A stretch of DNA of 64,000 nt from Colius striatus (GCF_028858725.1 NC_084761.1:96807971-96871970); one strand, 5' to 3'. Positions 50,901-64,000 are shown, counted from the stretch's first letter. The notes: generated from the sequence alone by a model not told the origin. Made by a program: numbers and translations.

Positions 50901-53314
50901 ACATGAATGCACTCATTTCAGGATGCAAACCTTTCGCTTTCCTTAGCAAAGCAGTGCAGAGTGATTCACATCCACATAACTCAGGGCTGGTCCTCTCTGG
51001 AGGAGACTTACACAACCGTATCAACACAGATCCTCTCTAGACTTCACAGGCCATCTCAGAGACTCTAAGACCTTATTTTTGTTTTGAGCCATTTTTAATG
51101 CAAAAGGTTCTACAAGAACACACCAGCTGTTGGCAACTTGTTAAAAAAAAAGGACCTAGGTAATCCAAGTGCCCTTTCTTACAGGAGGACCTCATATTTG
51201 GGGCCCATCCATCCCTCTGACTCACCAGGCTACCATGTAGCACCTTTTGACTGTTAAATCCTTGTGGGCAAGGTCTTCTCTGTGATGTATGTGACAGCAC
51301 TCATCTCTCCATCACAAGGGACCTCTTGAAGGTGACCATGCAGTCAGAGACAGCTATGATGGAGTCTCTCATCCATTGTAGCTTGCTTCTATCCAAAATC
51401 TGAAGGCAAGGATGGAGTTGCAGATCTGGAAGGCACAGTAGGAGATAAAGAGGAAGAGTAGGAGTCTTGAGGTACAATGAAGGCTAGTGAGGTGCTGGGA
51501 AGGTTGAACTGGGAGCCCTTCTTGTCTCCAGCAGCCCTGAGGTGGTAGGGCTTTGAGCTTCCCTGAGGACACCCTACAGCAGCAAGTGTGCTGAGCTGTA
51601 AAACAGAACTGTTCTCTCTTACTCCTAAAGCTCACTCACAAAAGTGTTTCCAAGAGCCAAACGTGTTTTTATGGTCTTGTTTTTGTTCATCCACCTGCTC
51701 TTAATTTTGTTGTGGCTGAAAGGTTTTGGGAATTTGGGAGCAAAGATAGTTCATGAGGAATAGCTTCAGTGTTTAGAAGCTGTCTGCTTTCACAGACCTG
51801 TATCCAATGGGGCAGTTATTTGACATTCTTATTTGCTGTAAATATGCCCTTTAAACTGCTATTAAGAACACTGAGTGATGAACTCTTCCTTCTGAAGGCT
51901 TTGCCTTTATGAGCAGGAATCTCTCATCCAGGAATCTCTCAGCCCTTTGCACCTGTACCTGAACACACATCCCCAAATATCCTCATCATTCTCCTGCCTC
52001 CAAAGCAAACTGCAGCCACAACAAAGCAAAAATGAAGTCTCTGGTGTGTATTGATTTGTGACATTACTATCTGCTGTCCAGGAAGGTGAGTGGCAGAGTA
52101 AGCATTCACCTCTTCCCACACAGCATGTCCTGGGGACAAACTTATCCCAGCAGTGCCAGTTCTGTAATTTAAAGGACTAAATGGGAAGAAGGGGACCACA
52201 CACAAATGACATCAGGGAGGGAGGCAACCCATCTGTTTCAGTAGTGTTCAGCATCATTTTTGTCTAGGGAAACTGAAGCACCACTTACATACCTGCAGTC
52301 ACTTGGTAGCTCTTCAGTATCACTAACACACCAGCTACTCCTGACTGTCCCATGTTCTCTGTTTCAGTGCTGTATAAAACTGTCACATGGAAACAGAAGG
52401 CTGTACTTCTCCTTGCACAGTAATTTATGTGTGCAATTAACCCAAGGATGGGTTTACTGAAGTGGCTGGAACAGGATATGGCTTTTTAGCTACCCCTAAT
52501 GAATAGTCTTTCCCTAACAGAGCTCCTTGGCTAATGCATTTGGAGCCAAGCCAGAGAACCACCAGGTCTGGTGGCACAAAACCAACTGCCTGCTCACTAA
52601 AGACAGGGCATTTCCTTCTCCTGGGAAGTTTCCAACCCAAGGCAATTCACAACTCAGTCATGAGGGCTTCTGAAACACAACTTTTATTTTTACCCACTCC
52701 ACTAGCTGAAAAAAAATCCTCTGTACATTTGCAAGGGATTCCTGCTGGGAGAAATCCCTGTCCCAGATATGTCCAACACGCTCTTCGAATCACTCACAGT
52801 GGGTAGGCTGATGGCACTCAGTAAAGGAAGACCATCAGAGATGGCAAATCCCTGGACTAGTCCCAGACAGCTCTCTCCAACACAAATCTGCCCAAGAAGT
52901 GTGCTTGGAGCAGTATGAACATGAGGTGTTGCCACATGGGTTCAGGACTTGGAATCAGATCTCCCCTCTTCTGTTCAACAGTTTGTTTATCACAGTTAAT
53001 GGGATTTGTGTTTCCCACAGTGAGCCAAAGGCTAGAGCAAACCACAGGGGTTATCTCAGCTGTTCTCCTGAATTAAAGAAGTCTTGACTGCACTCCTCTG
53101 CGAGACAGTTGCAGGTTGCAAGTGCTGTGAAGCCCAAGAGGTGGTCTGCAAATACTCCAAAAGATGTCCATGACAGCAAAAAAAATGACATAAGGATGTC
53201 TTTCAAGAGATCTTCTGTGCAGGGATCAAGTACACAACACTGAACAGGAGATAGCTGCCACTACAAAACAAGGAACCACAGCCTCTGCTTGAAAGGCTAT
53301 GTTGGAGCTCAGTC

Positions 53315-54240
53315 AAGGTCTTCAGATCTGGATGAGGGAATTGAGTACACTCTCAGTCAGTTTGCTGATGACACCAAGCTGAGTGGGTGTGTTGATCTGC
53401 TTGAGAGCAAAAGAGTCTTTCAGAGGGCCCTGGCCAGGCTGGAGCCATGGGCTGAGGGCAATGGGATGAGGTTTAAGGGCAAGGGCTGAATCCTGCCCTT
53501 GGGCTACTCCAAGCCCAGGTCCCGCTCCAGGTTGGGGCAGAGGGGCTGGAAACTGATGGAGGGAAAAGGCCTGGGGAGGGTTGGTGCCAGCGGCTGAACA
53601 GGAGCCAGCAGCGTGCCCAGGGGGGCAAGAAGGCCAAGGGCAGCCTGGCTGGGATCAGCACTGGGGTGACAGCAGGAGCAGGGCAGGGACTGTCCCCTGT
53701 GCTGGGCCCTGGGGAGGCTGCAGCTCCAGGGCTGTGTCAGTGCTGGGCCCCTCACTCACTGCCACAGGGACACTGAGGGGCTGCAGCATGGCCAGAGCCG
53801 GGCACAGAGCTGGGGAAGGGGCTGGAGCACAAGGGGCTGGGGAGGGGCTGAGGGAATGGGGGTGTTGAGCCTGGAGAAGAGGAGCCTGAGGGCAGACAGC
53901 AGCACTCTCTGACACTCCCTCACAGGAGGCTGCAGGGAGCTGGGGTCTGTCTCTGCTCCCCAGTAACGAGTGACAGGACATGAGGAAACAGCCTCAAGTT
54001 GCCCCAGGGGAGGTTGAGGCTGGAGCTGAGGCAGAACTGTGTCCCTGAGAGGGGTGTCACCCCTGTGCCAGGCTGCCCAGGGAGCTGGGGGAGTGCCCAG
54101 CCCTGGAGGGATCCCAAAGCCATGGAGCTGAGGTGCTGAAGGCCATGGGGTAGTGCTGGGCTGGGCAGGGTAAGGGCAGGGCTTGGACTTCAGGAGCTTA
54201 AAGGGCTTTCCCAACCAAAAGGTTTCTATTATTCTATATT
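53315..54240 (+). mobile_element. CR1 LINE, ~925 bp, with intact FADD box
   Basis: Translates as [20 protein letters not shown], then [13 protein letters not shown] before a stop, so the RT catalytic FADD (53361-53372) is present although the frame breaks soon after. The 3' part matches the copy at 63.5 kb. It ends AAAGGTTTCTATTATTCTAT. RT upstream of the active site is missing. Confidence 0.93.
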
Positions 54241-57200
54241 TTGGCCATGAACAAGATGTTTGTGAAATCATTTAGATGGGGAAAAGATTACAAAGAATCC
54301 AGCTTAGAGGGAAATTCAAACTCTAAGACTAAAACTGATGGTTTATTGTATAGAGACAGTGAGGAATGGAAGTATCTTCATGGCATATTGTTCTTTCCTT
54401 GTGGCAGTGGGCCAGGAGGAGTTTAAGGTAACATGACCAGGAAAAGGACAGGAATCCTGTCTGCAGCAGGAGGATGGTTTGTAGCCAGGCATTGCTACCT
54501 CAGGGTATACCAGGAGGAGATAACAAGCACACTGGGTCAAGCCACATCTCATCCCTGGCTGTTTTCCAGCTGCAGATTCCCTCAGACCAGCCTGTTGTTG
54601 AGAAACAGCCAAAGGGTACCCATAGGGATTGTGCAGGGCACAGGTTCCCAAATCCAGGGACTCAGCACCACTTTTGAGCCTCTAGGTCAACAGATGAAGC
54701 CAGCAATGGTGTCATTTCATACCATAGGTAAGAGACCTCTCCCTTTCATCCCAGGCAGAGGACTTGACCCTTGTATTCCCACCCCAGATGTGTTTTCAGA
54801 AATGCAATTTGGAAGGACATGGGACACACACATGCACAACACAACAGTGGTGACACCATCAGCTGCTCACAGACCTCGTTTGAGCACAAATAACAGTTGG
54901 GTTCAGAGCAGCTGCCAGCTCTTGAACCTCTGCCTGTAAGGCCAAGTTCTCTAGGAGAGGCTTGGCAAACTGTGCCAGAAAAGCCTTTCAGCCATGGGCT
55001 ATTTCTGTTCCTAGGGTCCCTTCCACAGGAATTATCTGAAATGCTGTGAGGATGCATTGTGAAGTTGAGCTGGCAGCCAGCCATGAGCTTGTCTACCTCC
55101 CTCCAACACTGCACTCAGGCTGTGGATTCAGGGAAACAGAACAGAGTGACTTCACATCCCAGGGTTTGCTTTCCCTGTGTTCCTCACTCAGAGGGGAGCA
55201 TGCAGAGACAAGGGAAGAAGGAGCACAGCTCAGAGTTTTCCAAACATTGCATCTCTCCCTTTCTTCTGCCTTACAATAGCAGAGTTATTTGGGATTAATC
55301 ACGTTGTGCTTCATTTCCAATGACACCACACAGTTACAGCACTTCAGGGCTCTCTGCAGGCTGATCTATCTGAGATCCCTAACAACACACCAAGCCCATT
55401 AGTCATGTGTTTCAGCCCTTCTGTGTCAGGTACTGTACAAACAGTAATGCTATTTGTAGCCTGGAGAAGCTCAAAGTAGTGGGTCCAGATGGATGTGGGA
55501 GGCAGGAGAGCACCCAGTGGTATCTGCATGTAGACAGACTGTCATTTTGCTGGCATTCAGGTAAAGGAGCAGGAAATAGTGGTGCAGAAATTGACAGATA
55601 GCTGCTGCTATCCCAGGAAAGCAACAAAGGAGAAGAGACCAATTCCCATTGCATCTGATCACCTCCTACACCACTGCCCTCCTTCCCTGGGTCCCTTTCC
55701 TTGACCATTGCTTTCCCTCTAATCCATGCCTCTCATAGTAAAGCCACATGGTTATTTCTGTTGTGAAGGTAGACAAAGAGAATAGGTGTAGGACCAGACT
55801 CATAAGTGAAGACTTCTGTGTGTAGTTGCCTATGGTTAGGTGTTTGCATGTGAGCTGGATGTCTCCACTCTCATTTCTGTTCATGTCTAAATAGCTAACC
55901 AGACTTGGATTGCAATTTACTTCCCTAAAACATGTTCAGTGCTGTCCATAATCCCCTAAAGCTGATGAAGCAACCATGTGGGGTTTTTGGTTGCAAGACA
56001 GGACCTAGAGAAGCTGTGAGCTCTTCTAGAGGGACATCCAGAGACCAAGGACATTCCAGCACATTTATTGTATATGGCACAAGACATGTAGGCAACCTCA
56101 GTGCTTACTTTAGGATGACCTGGATTGCACCCTGTATTGCTTTCCCAAGACATTGCAGGTTACCAGAAGTATTTTCCAGAAGGATATCTGTTTTTAATGT
56201 CTCAGGAAAGCAATTCAACATTTCTTTCTCTATCCTATAGAATGTAGGTGGTGCCCTGAAACTTGGTATCTTGGTGTGTCAATGCCTTTCCTTCAGATAC
56301 AGTCTTCCACAGGCTACTTCTGAAGCTAAGACCTGAAAATAAAAATAAAGGGGTCACTACTGCTTTCTCAAATGGTTTATGAGGAGTAAGTCTTCCTTTA
56401 CATCTCTATTAAGCAGTAAAAAGCACAGCTAATGCTTCAATGCAGAAATAGTAGGACATCAATAGAAAAGTCTTTGAAGGTAGGGCTTAATCTTTGCTGA
56501 CTGGCAGAGGCAGAGAAGAAAAGTCATCTGAGTAACTTTACTTGTTTGACCCCTCTGTTTCTCCTGTAGGCTCCATCACTTGACACATTTATCCAGGTAA
56601 GCAGGACCCATATGGCCAAATAGGTGAAAAATATGAAGGTAGCTGCCAGTGTTGGGTTTGGCCTCTCCATCTAGGACACATAGGCTTTAGGTCTTTGCCC
56701 ACCTGTTAGAACTGAGAACCATCTCAAAAACACAGAGCACAACACAAGCAATACTCAGTCTCTTCCTGGGCTTCATTAGCATCCCTTGATGAGCCCAAAG
56801 TGGCTGCTGCTCCACTACAGGATGCATCCATGAACTTCCCCCAAAGGTCAGGGGAATCAGGACGTGGGTGGGTTTATTTTCCTTCTGCAATGAGAGGGCA
56901 AGGGAAAAGCATTTCCAATCAAAACAGAACTTTCCCAGTGTCCGAGGCTGTTTGAGTCAAAGGCAGCAAGGGTAGGGGGCTGAGTTGAGATTGTTTATGT
57001 TCAACGTGGCCATCAGCCTGTCAGGGTTTATTCCACACATTCAGCTGGAAAAGGTCTGTTCCTTCTCTCTGTGTACTCTCTCTGCACACCCATCAGCATG
57101 CACTTAGCAAAACCACAGCTGATTAAATTAGCAGCCTAATGTATGGAACAAAAATAATTTGCTCCAAAAACAGGCATTTTCACTGCTCAAAGCAGAACTG

Positions 57201-57902
57201 AGTGACTCACAGCAGAATTCAGACAAGCTACCAGAGAGCATCACAGCCAGAAATGTCACGTCTCCCACCAAGTGCATTGGCAGTCCTTTGAGTGCCTTCT
57301 TCCTTTGTAGCTCTTTGTCTTCTTCTTCTTCTCCCTGTTTTCTCTCCCATCAGTACCCCTCTGTGGCTCTGCCATGCAAGTAACACAGGAGGTTGTCACT
57401 GTTTTGAGAAAGGAGTGGCTGCCACTGCACCATATTGCATCATCCCATTCCAAATCACTTCAGCTTCATGTGTGTTCTGTTCCCTCACCTCTTATGCCTG
57501 TGCCTTCTGGGAGACCATTCTAGTTCTTATTGCACCCAACTCTTAGAAACTTTACTGTTTGCAGTGAGAACATACCCATGCCTCATTTGCAATCATATCA
57601 TCTTCTTCCTTAAGTAGCTATATTCTTTCCTTGGCTTTCACTTTTCTGTCAGATAGGTGGTCAGAGGTTTTCTTCCCTGTAGGCTTTTTTTTTGCTGCAT
57701 TTCTCAGCAGAAATGCATCCCATCTAATGAATTCCCTTTTGTCTTTAGCATCCATTTTCTTCTACTGGTCTATCTGGATTTATTCTGCTTTAGATCATTG
57801 GTGGTTTGGATGCTTTGAGAGAACAACCTTGTACTTTACACTGAAACTCTTGAAGGTGAACCAGACAAATGAGTATCTGGGTAAGCAGTCCTTGGTGTTA
57901 AT

Positions 57903-58013
57903 CATAGTATCATAAATCATTTAATCTGGAAGAGGTCTTTAAGATCATTGAGTTCAGCCTTTGTCCCAGCCCTCTCAACCACTAGACCATTTCCCTGAGT
58001 GCTGATGTCCATG
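57903..58013 (-). mobile_element. CR1 LINE, short old 3' end
   Basis: ATCATAGTATCATAAATCAT, then GAAGAGGTCTTTAAGATCAT, TGAGTTCAGCC and ACCATTTCCCTGAGTGCTGA. This matches a CR1 subfamily distinct from the others here. Confidence 0.82.
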
Positions 58014-61000
58014 TTAGCAAAGGTGGTGGCAGATCATGCCTCCCATCCAGAGAAGAGATGGAGAAGGCAATCACTTGCCCTGTGTTGGTGGCTATTCCCT
58101 GTGATTGCTACCATGCCACCTATGGCTATTAAGTCAGTGTTGGGTTTGGAGTCTTCTGATTCATGCCACAGAGATCTCCAAGGAAGAGGATCTTAAAAAA
58201 TGAATAGATGCTAGCTGCTATGTCCAAGTACATGCTCAGGATTGTACCAGAGGAATTATGTCTGAAGACCATATTTTCACTGCCATCTTGCTCTATAAGG
58301 GACTCTCCAAAGGATCCATCTTCCCAAGTCAGCTGGAAACAGCTCTCCAGGTCACTGGAGGGAACACACCTCAAAGCTGAGAGGGCCCCATCAGCCAGTG
58401 CTGAAATGTGGACTAAGAAATGCTGCTCCACTGCCAGATATGAGTCATCCTGCCTCTTGAACACACACTTACAGTCACCATGGTGACTGGGTCAAGCACC
58501 TCAGAAAAAAAATGATCTGGGAAAGTCCATTTTTCTTTCTCCCTATTTATTTCTTGGCACTTCCAAATGTCCACCTTTCATCCTTCTCCAGACCAGGAAT
58601 GACCTGCATTTCAAGGATAAAGCAACTCATGAGGGACTGGAGAGACTTTATTTCACTCCAAAGTGCAGTCATCAAGGAGCTAATTCTGCATCAAGGGTTT
58701 GAAAATGGTGTCACAGCTCATGAGAATCCACTGTACTTGTGAAGAGAGCGAAAGAGGGACTACAACAGCCATAGGTGGATCTGGTTGCCCCACTCTTTTC
58801 CCATCAAATACTCCATCAGTAAGCTTTGCAGGTGGATAAGTATTGGAGGTTAGTCTGGGCTGCAATAAAGCAGCCTCTCTTCCATACAGCTGGTCATGCA
58901 CCCAAGAAAAAGAAGACACCTTTGCACTAGTCACAGAGGCAAAGGATCCCAAGGTTAGAAGCTCTCCTTGGATGAAAAAAAAAACAGGAATCTCTTTCTT
59001 TGGCTAGCCCTTTGTTTATGCCTAGCCTTGCTGTCCCATCCTTACCCATCTACAGTGCCCAAAATGTCACCTCTCTTTGCCCTCGGACTGGGGGCTTTGT
59101 TATCTCCCTCCCTCCCTTCTCACAGCGATGGACATCTCTGTCTCTTGGTGTTAGAAAATCTCCTATTCAGTGGTCTGGCATTTTTAATAGCTCTGCAAAG
59201 TGGAACACTGAATTTAAGTGTCTGCTTTGGGGTCCTCACTGAGATCATCACTGTTGTAACTCTGATACCTGTACAAATCCTTACACACAGAGCTTGTTTT
59301 CTTCCTTCAAAAGGTTCAATCTTTCCTCATTTAGTGGCTGTGGGTCTCCCTCTCTCTCTGAACACCCCTTTTAAGCTACTTTGATGGTGCTAGGCTTGTC
59401 ACTCAGATAAGTTTCATCCCTAGGAACTTCTCCATTGATTTCATTCTCTCCTTGGTTGTCATTGTTGCACATTGTTCTTTTTCATTCTCTGCACAAACCA
59501 GAAACACTAAGGCAGGTTTTCAGAGGTAAACTAGAGTCTGAGTCCTGTAGATTTTGACAGAAACTACCAAGATTGACATCAGTGTTTAACAGTAGCTGTA
59601 CCTCTATCACCCTAAATACTGAAAAGGAGCAAAAAAGCATCCTACAAGACAGATGCTTCCATTAAACTTGGAAATGCCTTCAAAACTATGTAGACAAATC
59701 CTACAAATGAGAAGCAAACTGAGCTGTTTATTTGCTATTAGCAAGCAGAAACAAAAACCCAACCCCAAACCAACAACAAAACAACAGAGAATTCAAGAAT
59801 GTGATCACTTGGGAACAATTTGTTATTTGTTATTTCTGCTAATAAAATCTATTTGTACTGTGGTTACATTCAGGAGGGTACATGTAGGAGCTGCAGCTTC
59901 CATAGCAAAATGGTTATTCCTCATCCTATTGACTTTATTGCTTTGGTTTTGTGAGCTTAATTGTTTAAATTTTTGACCTTTGTGCAGCATTAGGTTGTGG
60001 GACTGTCACAAGTGGTCCACAGCAGATGCACAGAAGCACATCAAGCATTAAAATGTATATGTTTTGAGTGAAAAGTTGGATAATGAGGTTATTGAATCAC
60101 CCAAGGGAGATCCAGAAAGCTGATAATGGCCTTTTATCATCAGGTTTAGGATCTAGTCAAGGAAGAGAGAGAATTGGTGGGTCAATAGGAGAAAATGATA
60201 CTCTGTTTCTCAAATTGACCCATAGTGTCCTACATCCTTCTTGTGTTTTGATTAAGTTGGGGTTGTGAACTTCAATGTAAGCAAACTTCAATACAAAACA
60301 CTTTGGCATGATTGTTCCTCCCTGCTCCAATTAGAAAAGTTTCAGCATTGAAACTTTGCATTTGTTTTTCAAACACTCTCTATTTCTCTCTCATCTGCTT
60401 TGGCAAAAATTATTTGACAAGTTTGCCCTACATGAAAATTTGTGTTGGTCTCCTCCAATCTCTATGTTTTTCAGTGAATGAAAGAGGCAACTATTTCCCT
60501 GATAGCATCAAATGTCTCTCTTCTGGCAGGCTGCACAAGAATGGTGTCAGGAGACAGATCCTGGCACAGCCTGGAAAACTCTTGGGAATTTCTGTGTATA
60601 AAATGATGAAGGAAATTGGATAATAAAGCAGAGACATGTTATTGTTATGAACAACTGTAACATTTCTTGGTTGCATCCACTTTTTCACTTTTCTTTTGCA
60701 GAACAAGTCCCAGGCTGAAAAGCATCTTGTTGCTCTCTTATCCCAAAAAGCATTTTAAAGGAGCAAGTTTTCTCTTTCAAAGGAAAGTCTTGATTATTAG
60801 AAGTGATAAAGAATATCAGTCATCCTGAGCTACCCCCAAAAATACAAGCAGAAGGGGTCAGTTTGACATTGTTTGCCTTCAAATTGTCAGCACACTTGGC
60901 CGTGGGAGCAGCACTGAGCACCAGGCACCAGGTCAGGCTCAGCCATGGAGCCAAATTCTTCCCAATCTTACCTCAAAATTCCTCTCTGGGGCTCTGGGCA

Positions 61001-61539
61001 TAGGTGGTGTCACCCACACCTCCTCATACTGACCACAGCTGGGATACCTGTGGCACAGGACATGAGGAACAAGGGCAATTCATGACCATGGAGGTTCCCA
61101 GACTACTAAGGGAGCCCTGACAGTCTGCAGAGCCAGACCATAAATTGGACCATTTCCTCTCTCTCAAAGGGAGCATCCAGGGATTTCTCTGTGCCAGAAC
61201 ATCAAAGTGGAGATTATAACCAGCTGTCTCATACAGCTAATTGATACCAGGCCTTTTTGCTCCTCAGGGAGGTCTCTGAGAGAAGCAAGCCAAAGGAGGT
61301 CCAAAGGAATGAACAAAGGAGCACAGATGTCCCACAGTGTGAGAAGGGCAGAGACCACCTTCACCTCAGGGTGTCCTCTGGGGAGTAATCTCCCAGCCAG
61401 TCCAACACTCCTTCTCTTTCCCTGAGGGCAGATTCCATCACTGGAATCTGGACTGATTTATCACCCAACACCCAGGGGAATATCTCATGTCACCCAGCTT
61501 CTTCATCTTGTTTAAACAGCCTGGTGCAAGGGCAGGACA

Positions 61540-62258
61540 GGGTGTCAGTATAAGCTGGGGGATGAAAGGCTTAAGAGCAGTCCTGCAGAGAAGGACTTGG
61601 GGATAGTGGTGGATGAAAAATTAGACATGAGCCCATTAGACATGGGCTCATAGCCCAGAAAGTCAATCATACCTTGGGCTGCATCACAAGCAGTGTGGCC
61701 AGCAGGTAGAGGGAGGGGATTCTGTCTCTCTGTCTCACTTTGGTGACACCCCAGCTGCAGCACTGCCTCCAGATCTGTGCCATTCCCCAGCATGAGAAAG
61801 ACATAGACCTGTTTGAGCAGATCCAGAGAAGAGACGTAAAGCTGAACACATCTGTGCCATGGAAAGGGGCCAAGAGAGTTGGAGTTGTTGGAGAGCAGGC
61901 TCCAGAGGACCTTATTGTAGCCTGTCAGTGTATAAAGAGGGCTTCTGAGAAAGATGGAGAGAGACTTTTTACAAAGGCCTATAGTGACAGGACAAAAGGC
62001 AATGATTTTAAACTAAAAGAGGCCAGGTTGAGATTGGACATAAGGGCAATATTTTTTACAATGAGGGTGGTAAAACATTGGAATAAGTTACCCAGAGAAC
62101 CTGCGGATTCCAGCTCCCTGGAAGTGTTTCAGATCAGGTTGGATGGAGCTTTGAGCCACCTGATCTAATGAAAGATGTCCCTGACCATGGCAACAGGGAT
62201 GGATTAGATGATCTTTAAAGGTCTCTTCCAACCTAAGCCATGCTGTGATTCTGTGATG
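61540..62258 (+). mobile_element. CR1 LINE, ~720 bp
   Basis: Encodes LGMVVDEKLDMS-like text and QLQHCLQICAIPQHEKDIDL, then EARLRLDIRAIFFTMRVVKH and WNKLPREPADSSSLEVFQIR. It ends GTGATTCTGTGATG. It includes a 9-bp inverted repeat at 61627-61651. Confidence 0.92.
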
Positions 62259-62269
62259 CTAAGTCATTC

Positions 62270-62857
62270 TAGTTACTGGGACTCACTTGGGCAGCAGGGT
62301 GAGAGAGGTTGTGCTGCCCCTCTGCTCTGCCCTGCTGAGGCCTCATCTGGAGTCCCGTGTCCAGTTCTGGGCTCCTCAGCTCAAGAGGGACAGAAAAATG
62401 CTGGAGGGAGGCCAGTGCAGAGTTACAAAGATGATCAGGGGACTGGAGCATCTTCCTTACCAAAGGCTGCAGGACCTGGGGCTGTTTAGTCTGGAGAAGA
62501 GAAGGCTTCAGGGGACCTCAGCAACACTTACAAGTACCTAAAGGGTGGGGGTCAGGAGGTTGAGGCAGCACTTTTTTCCTGTTGTATCCAGTGACAGGAC
62601 AAGGGGTGATGGAAAGAAGCTGGAACACAAAAAGTTCCATTTAAACATAAGGAAAAACTGTTTCAGTGTTTCAGTGAGGGAGCCCTGGCCCAGGCTGCCC
62701 AGGGAGGGTGTGAAGGCTTCTTCTCAGGAGGTTTCCAAACCCTCCTGGACACGTTCCTGTGTGACCTGATCTAGGTGAACCTGCCTTGACAGGGAGGTTG
62801 GACTAGATGACCTCTAAAGGTCTCTTCCAATCCCTACCATTCTGTGATTCTATGATC
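62270..62857 (+). mobile_element. CR1 LINE, ~590 bp, head-to-tail with the previous copy
   Basis: [56 protein letters not shown] and REPWPRLPREGVKASS, ending CCATTCTGTGATTCTATGAT. It is the same subfamily as the 17.5 kb copy and starts 12 bp after the tail of its neighbour. Confidence 0.95.
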
Positions 62858-63489
62858 CACTTGCACAGTCAGACAGAAGGTTTTGCGCTCTTCAGGGTCT
62901 ATCCAGAGTCAGCAGCAAATGCAAATCAGTCACGTTTGACCTTCTCATTTTAACATTTGAGGCATGGATTCAGCCTCCTGCACATCTGCAAAGCCCTTGC
63001 CATTCCCCTGAGTGCAGTGGCCCAAAGTAAGTGAAGCATTTAATCAGGTGCTGAACTCATGAGGTCACAAGTAATGAGTGTGGATGCTGGTCAGCAGGGG
63101 AAGAATTCATTGGGAAATGCCAGTTGGAAAACCAAGCGGAAATGTCCCAGGTTTAACAACTTCTGCTTCAATCACTATTCATGGCCCCAAGACAGCCCCT
63201 TCATGCCAGGTTTCCATGGCTTTCTTACCACACAACCAGCAGTGAGAACCTTGGCAGCTCTGTGCTAAGTTGGGGTAGACTCCTGGATCCCAACACAAGT
63301 AACCTGGAAGCCCTGAGCACTCTGGCTCCAGAAAGGGTTTGTCTTACTCTTCCTGCTACAAGTATGTTAATTTAGGAGACTTGAAAACACTGCAGATTCA
63401 CAGATTCATAAATTCCAAGGACTGCAGGACTTCCATTGTCTGATTTCTTATGTCACCCAGCCCAGGGAAAGCCCAGGGAGTGTAGCTGG

Positions 63490-63863
63490 CCAAAACTTTG
63501 CATCTTGAGGAGGCTGAGAGGAGACATGAGCACTCTCTGCAACTACCTGAAAGGAGGCTGGAGCAAGGTGAGGGTGAGTCTCTTCCCTCCAGTAATGAAT
63601 GATAGTACAAGAGGAAATGAGCTGAAGTTGCCCCAGGGGAGGTTGAGGTTGGAGATGAGGCAGAACTGTTTCCCTGAGAGGGGTGTCACCCCTGTGCCAG
63701 GCTGCCCAGGGAGCTGGGGGAGTGCCCAGCCCTGGAGGGATCCCAAAGCTGTGGAGCTGAGGTGCTGAGGGCCATGGGGTAGTGCTGGGCTGGGCAGGGT
63801 GGGCTTGGACCTGATGAGCTTAAAGATCTTTTCCAACCTAAAGGATTCTGTGATTCTATGATC
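63490..63863 (+). mobile_element. CR1 LINE, ~370 bp
   Basis: RRLRGDMSTLCNYLKGGWSK, RTRGNELKLPQGRLRLEMRQ, then a 3' end nearly identical to 53995-54170, finishing GGATTCTGTGATTCTATGAT. Confidence 0.95.
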
Positions 63864-64000
63864 TTCTGCACTTTGTAGCTAGGGAGGTTTGAGAATGGGG
63901 GAAATGGGAGCCTGCCCCACCATGCAAATCCATCTAGTGGTGGTTAACTGCTGACACGGTTGTGTCCATGCATTAACAAGTATTTCCACGTCAGCTGTTA

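Larger units (their letters stand above)
40892..64000 (+). other. ADRA1D: ADRA1D intron 1 (5' part, at least 23.1 kb)
   Basis: The intron begins with GTAAGT at 40892. No reading frame to the right edge encodes the expected second exon (TM7 with an FWLGY / NPLIYP-type motif), so the acceptor lies outside the window. A long single intron at this position is normal for ADRA1 genes. The tract holds CR1 pieces at 43.55, 46.5-47.06, 47.67, 53.3-54.2, 57.9 and 61.5-63.9 kb, and an AT-rich homeobox-motif block at 41.0-41.2 kb. In 47946-53314 and 54241-61539, apart from the small CR1 piece at 57.9 kb, I see nothing assignable. Confidence 0.85.

Noticed and set aside
58968-59384. 138-codon hydrophobic frame (LFLWLALCLCLALLSHPYPS...)
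   Set aside because: Leu-rich because of CT-rich DNA. It lies inside the ADRA1D intron with no conserved motif and no splice signals to match.
61627-61651. ATGAGCCCA-N7-TGGGCTCAT inverted repeat
   Set aside because: It lies within a CR1 copy and arose from a small local duplication; a 9-bp stem is expected by chance more than once in this window.
40892-64000. Search for ADRA1D exon 2
   Set aside because: No frame contains a TM7 motif (FWLGY, NPLIYP) or the expected C-tail; the exon must be further right.

Overview
This window looks like nuclear DNA of a bird. About two dozen interspersed CR1 LINE fragments are present, most of them 5'-truncated. Their 3' ends carry the ATTCTATG-type octamer tail typical of avian (more broadly sauropsid) CR1, and together they cover roughly 9 kb of the 64 kb. 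No bacterial-style gene packing, tRNA, rRNA or CRISPR array is visible. The species cannot be fixed from the sequence alone.

One protein-coding exon is supported: the first coding exon of the alpha-1D adrenergic receptor (ADRA1D), a class A GPCR for noradrenaline and adrenaline. It lies at 39925-40891 on the + strand and encodes the N-tail through transmembrane helix 6. It ends at a GTAAGT donor exactly where vertebrate alpha-1 adrenoceptor genes are interrupted. Exon 2 (TM7 and the C-tail) is not in the window, so 40892-64000 is read as intron 1, at least 23.1 kb long.

Layout. Positions 1-38.4 kb are upstream intergenic DNA with many CR1 pieces and no gene I can support. From 31.0 to 43.5 kb there is no recognisable CR1, and this CR1-poor island is centred on the promoter and exon. 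At 38.4-40.9 kb a strong GC-rich, CpG-rich island starts with two different minisatellites: a ~53-bp period array, then a ~19-bp period array. It continues through the presumed 5'UTR, which holds two upstream ORFs, the second overlapping the ADRA1D start as ATGA. From 40.9 kb to the right edge is intron 1, with an AT-rich block of homeodomain-type TTAATTAA motifs just inside it, a CR1 ORF2 fragment at 46.5-47.06 kb, and a head-to-tail run of CR1 copies at 61.5-63.9 kb.

The points most worth a second look are the ATGA-coupled uORF, the paired minisatellites upstream of the receptor, the unusually short N-tail compared with mammalian ADRA1D, the near-identical inverted CR1 pair at 17.7-22.05 kb that shares a mutated reverse-transcriptase active site, and a few CR1-free blocks that resemble conserved regulatory elements. 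No wholly new system was found.
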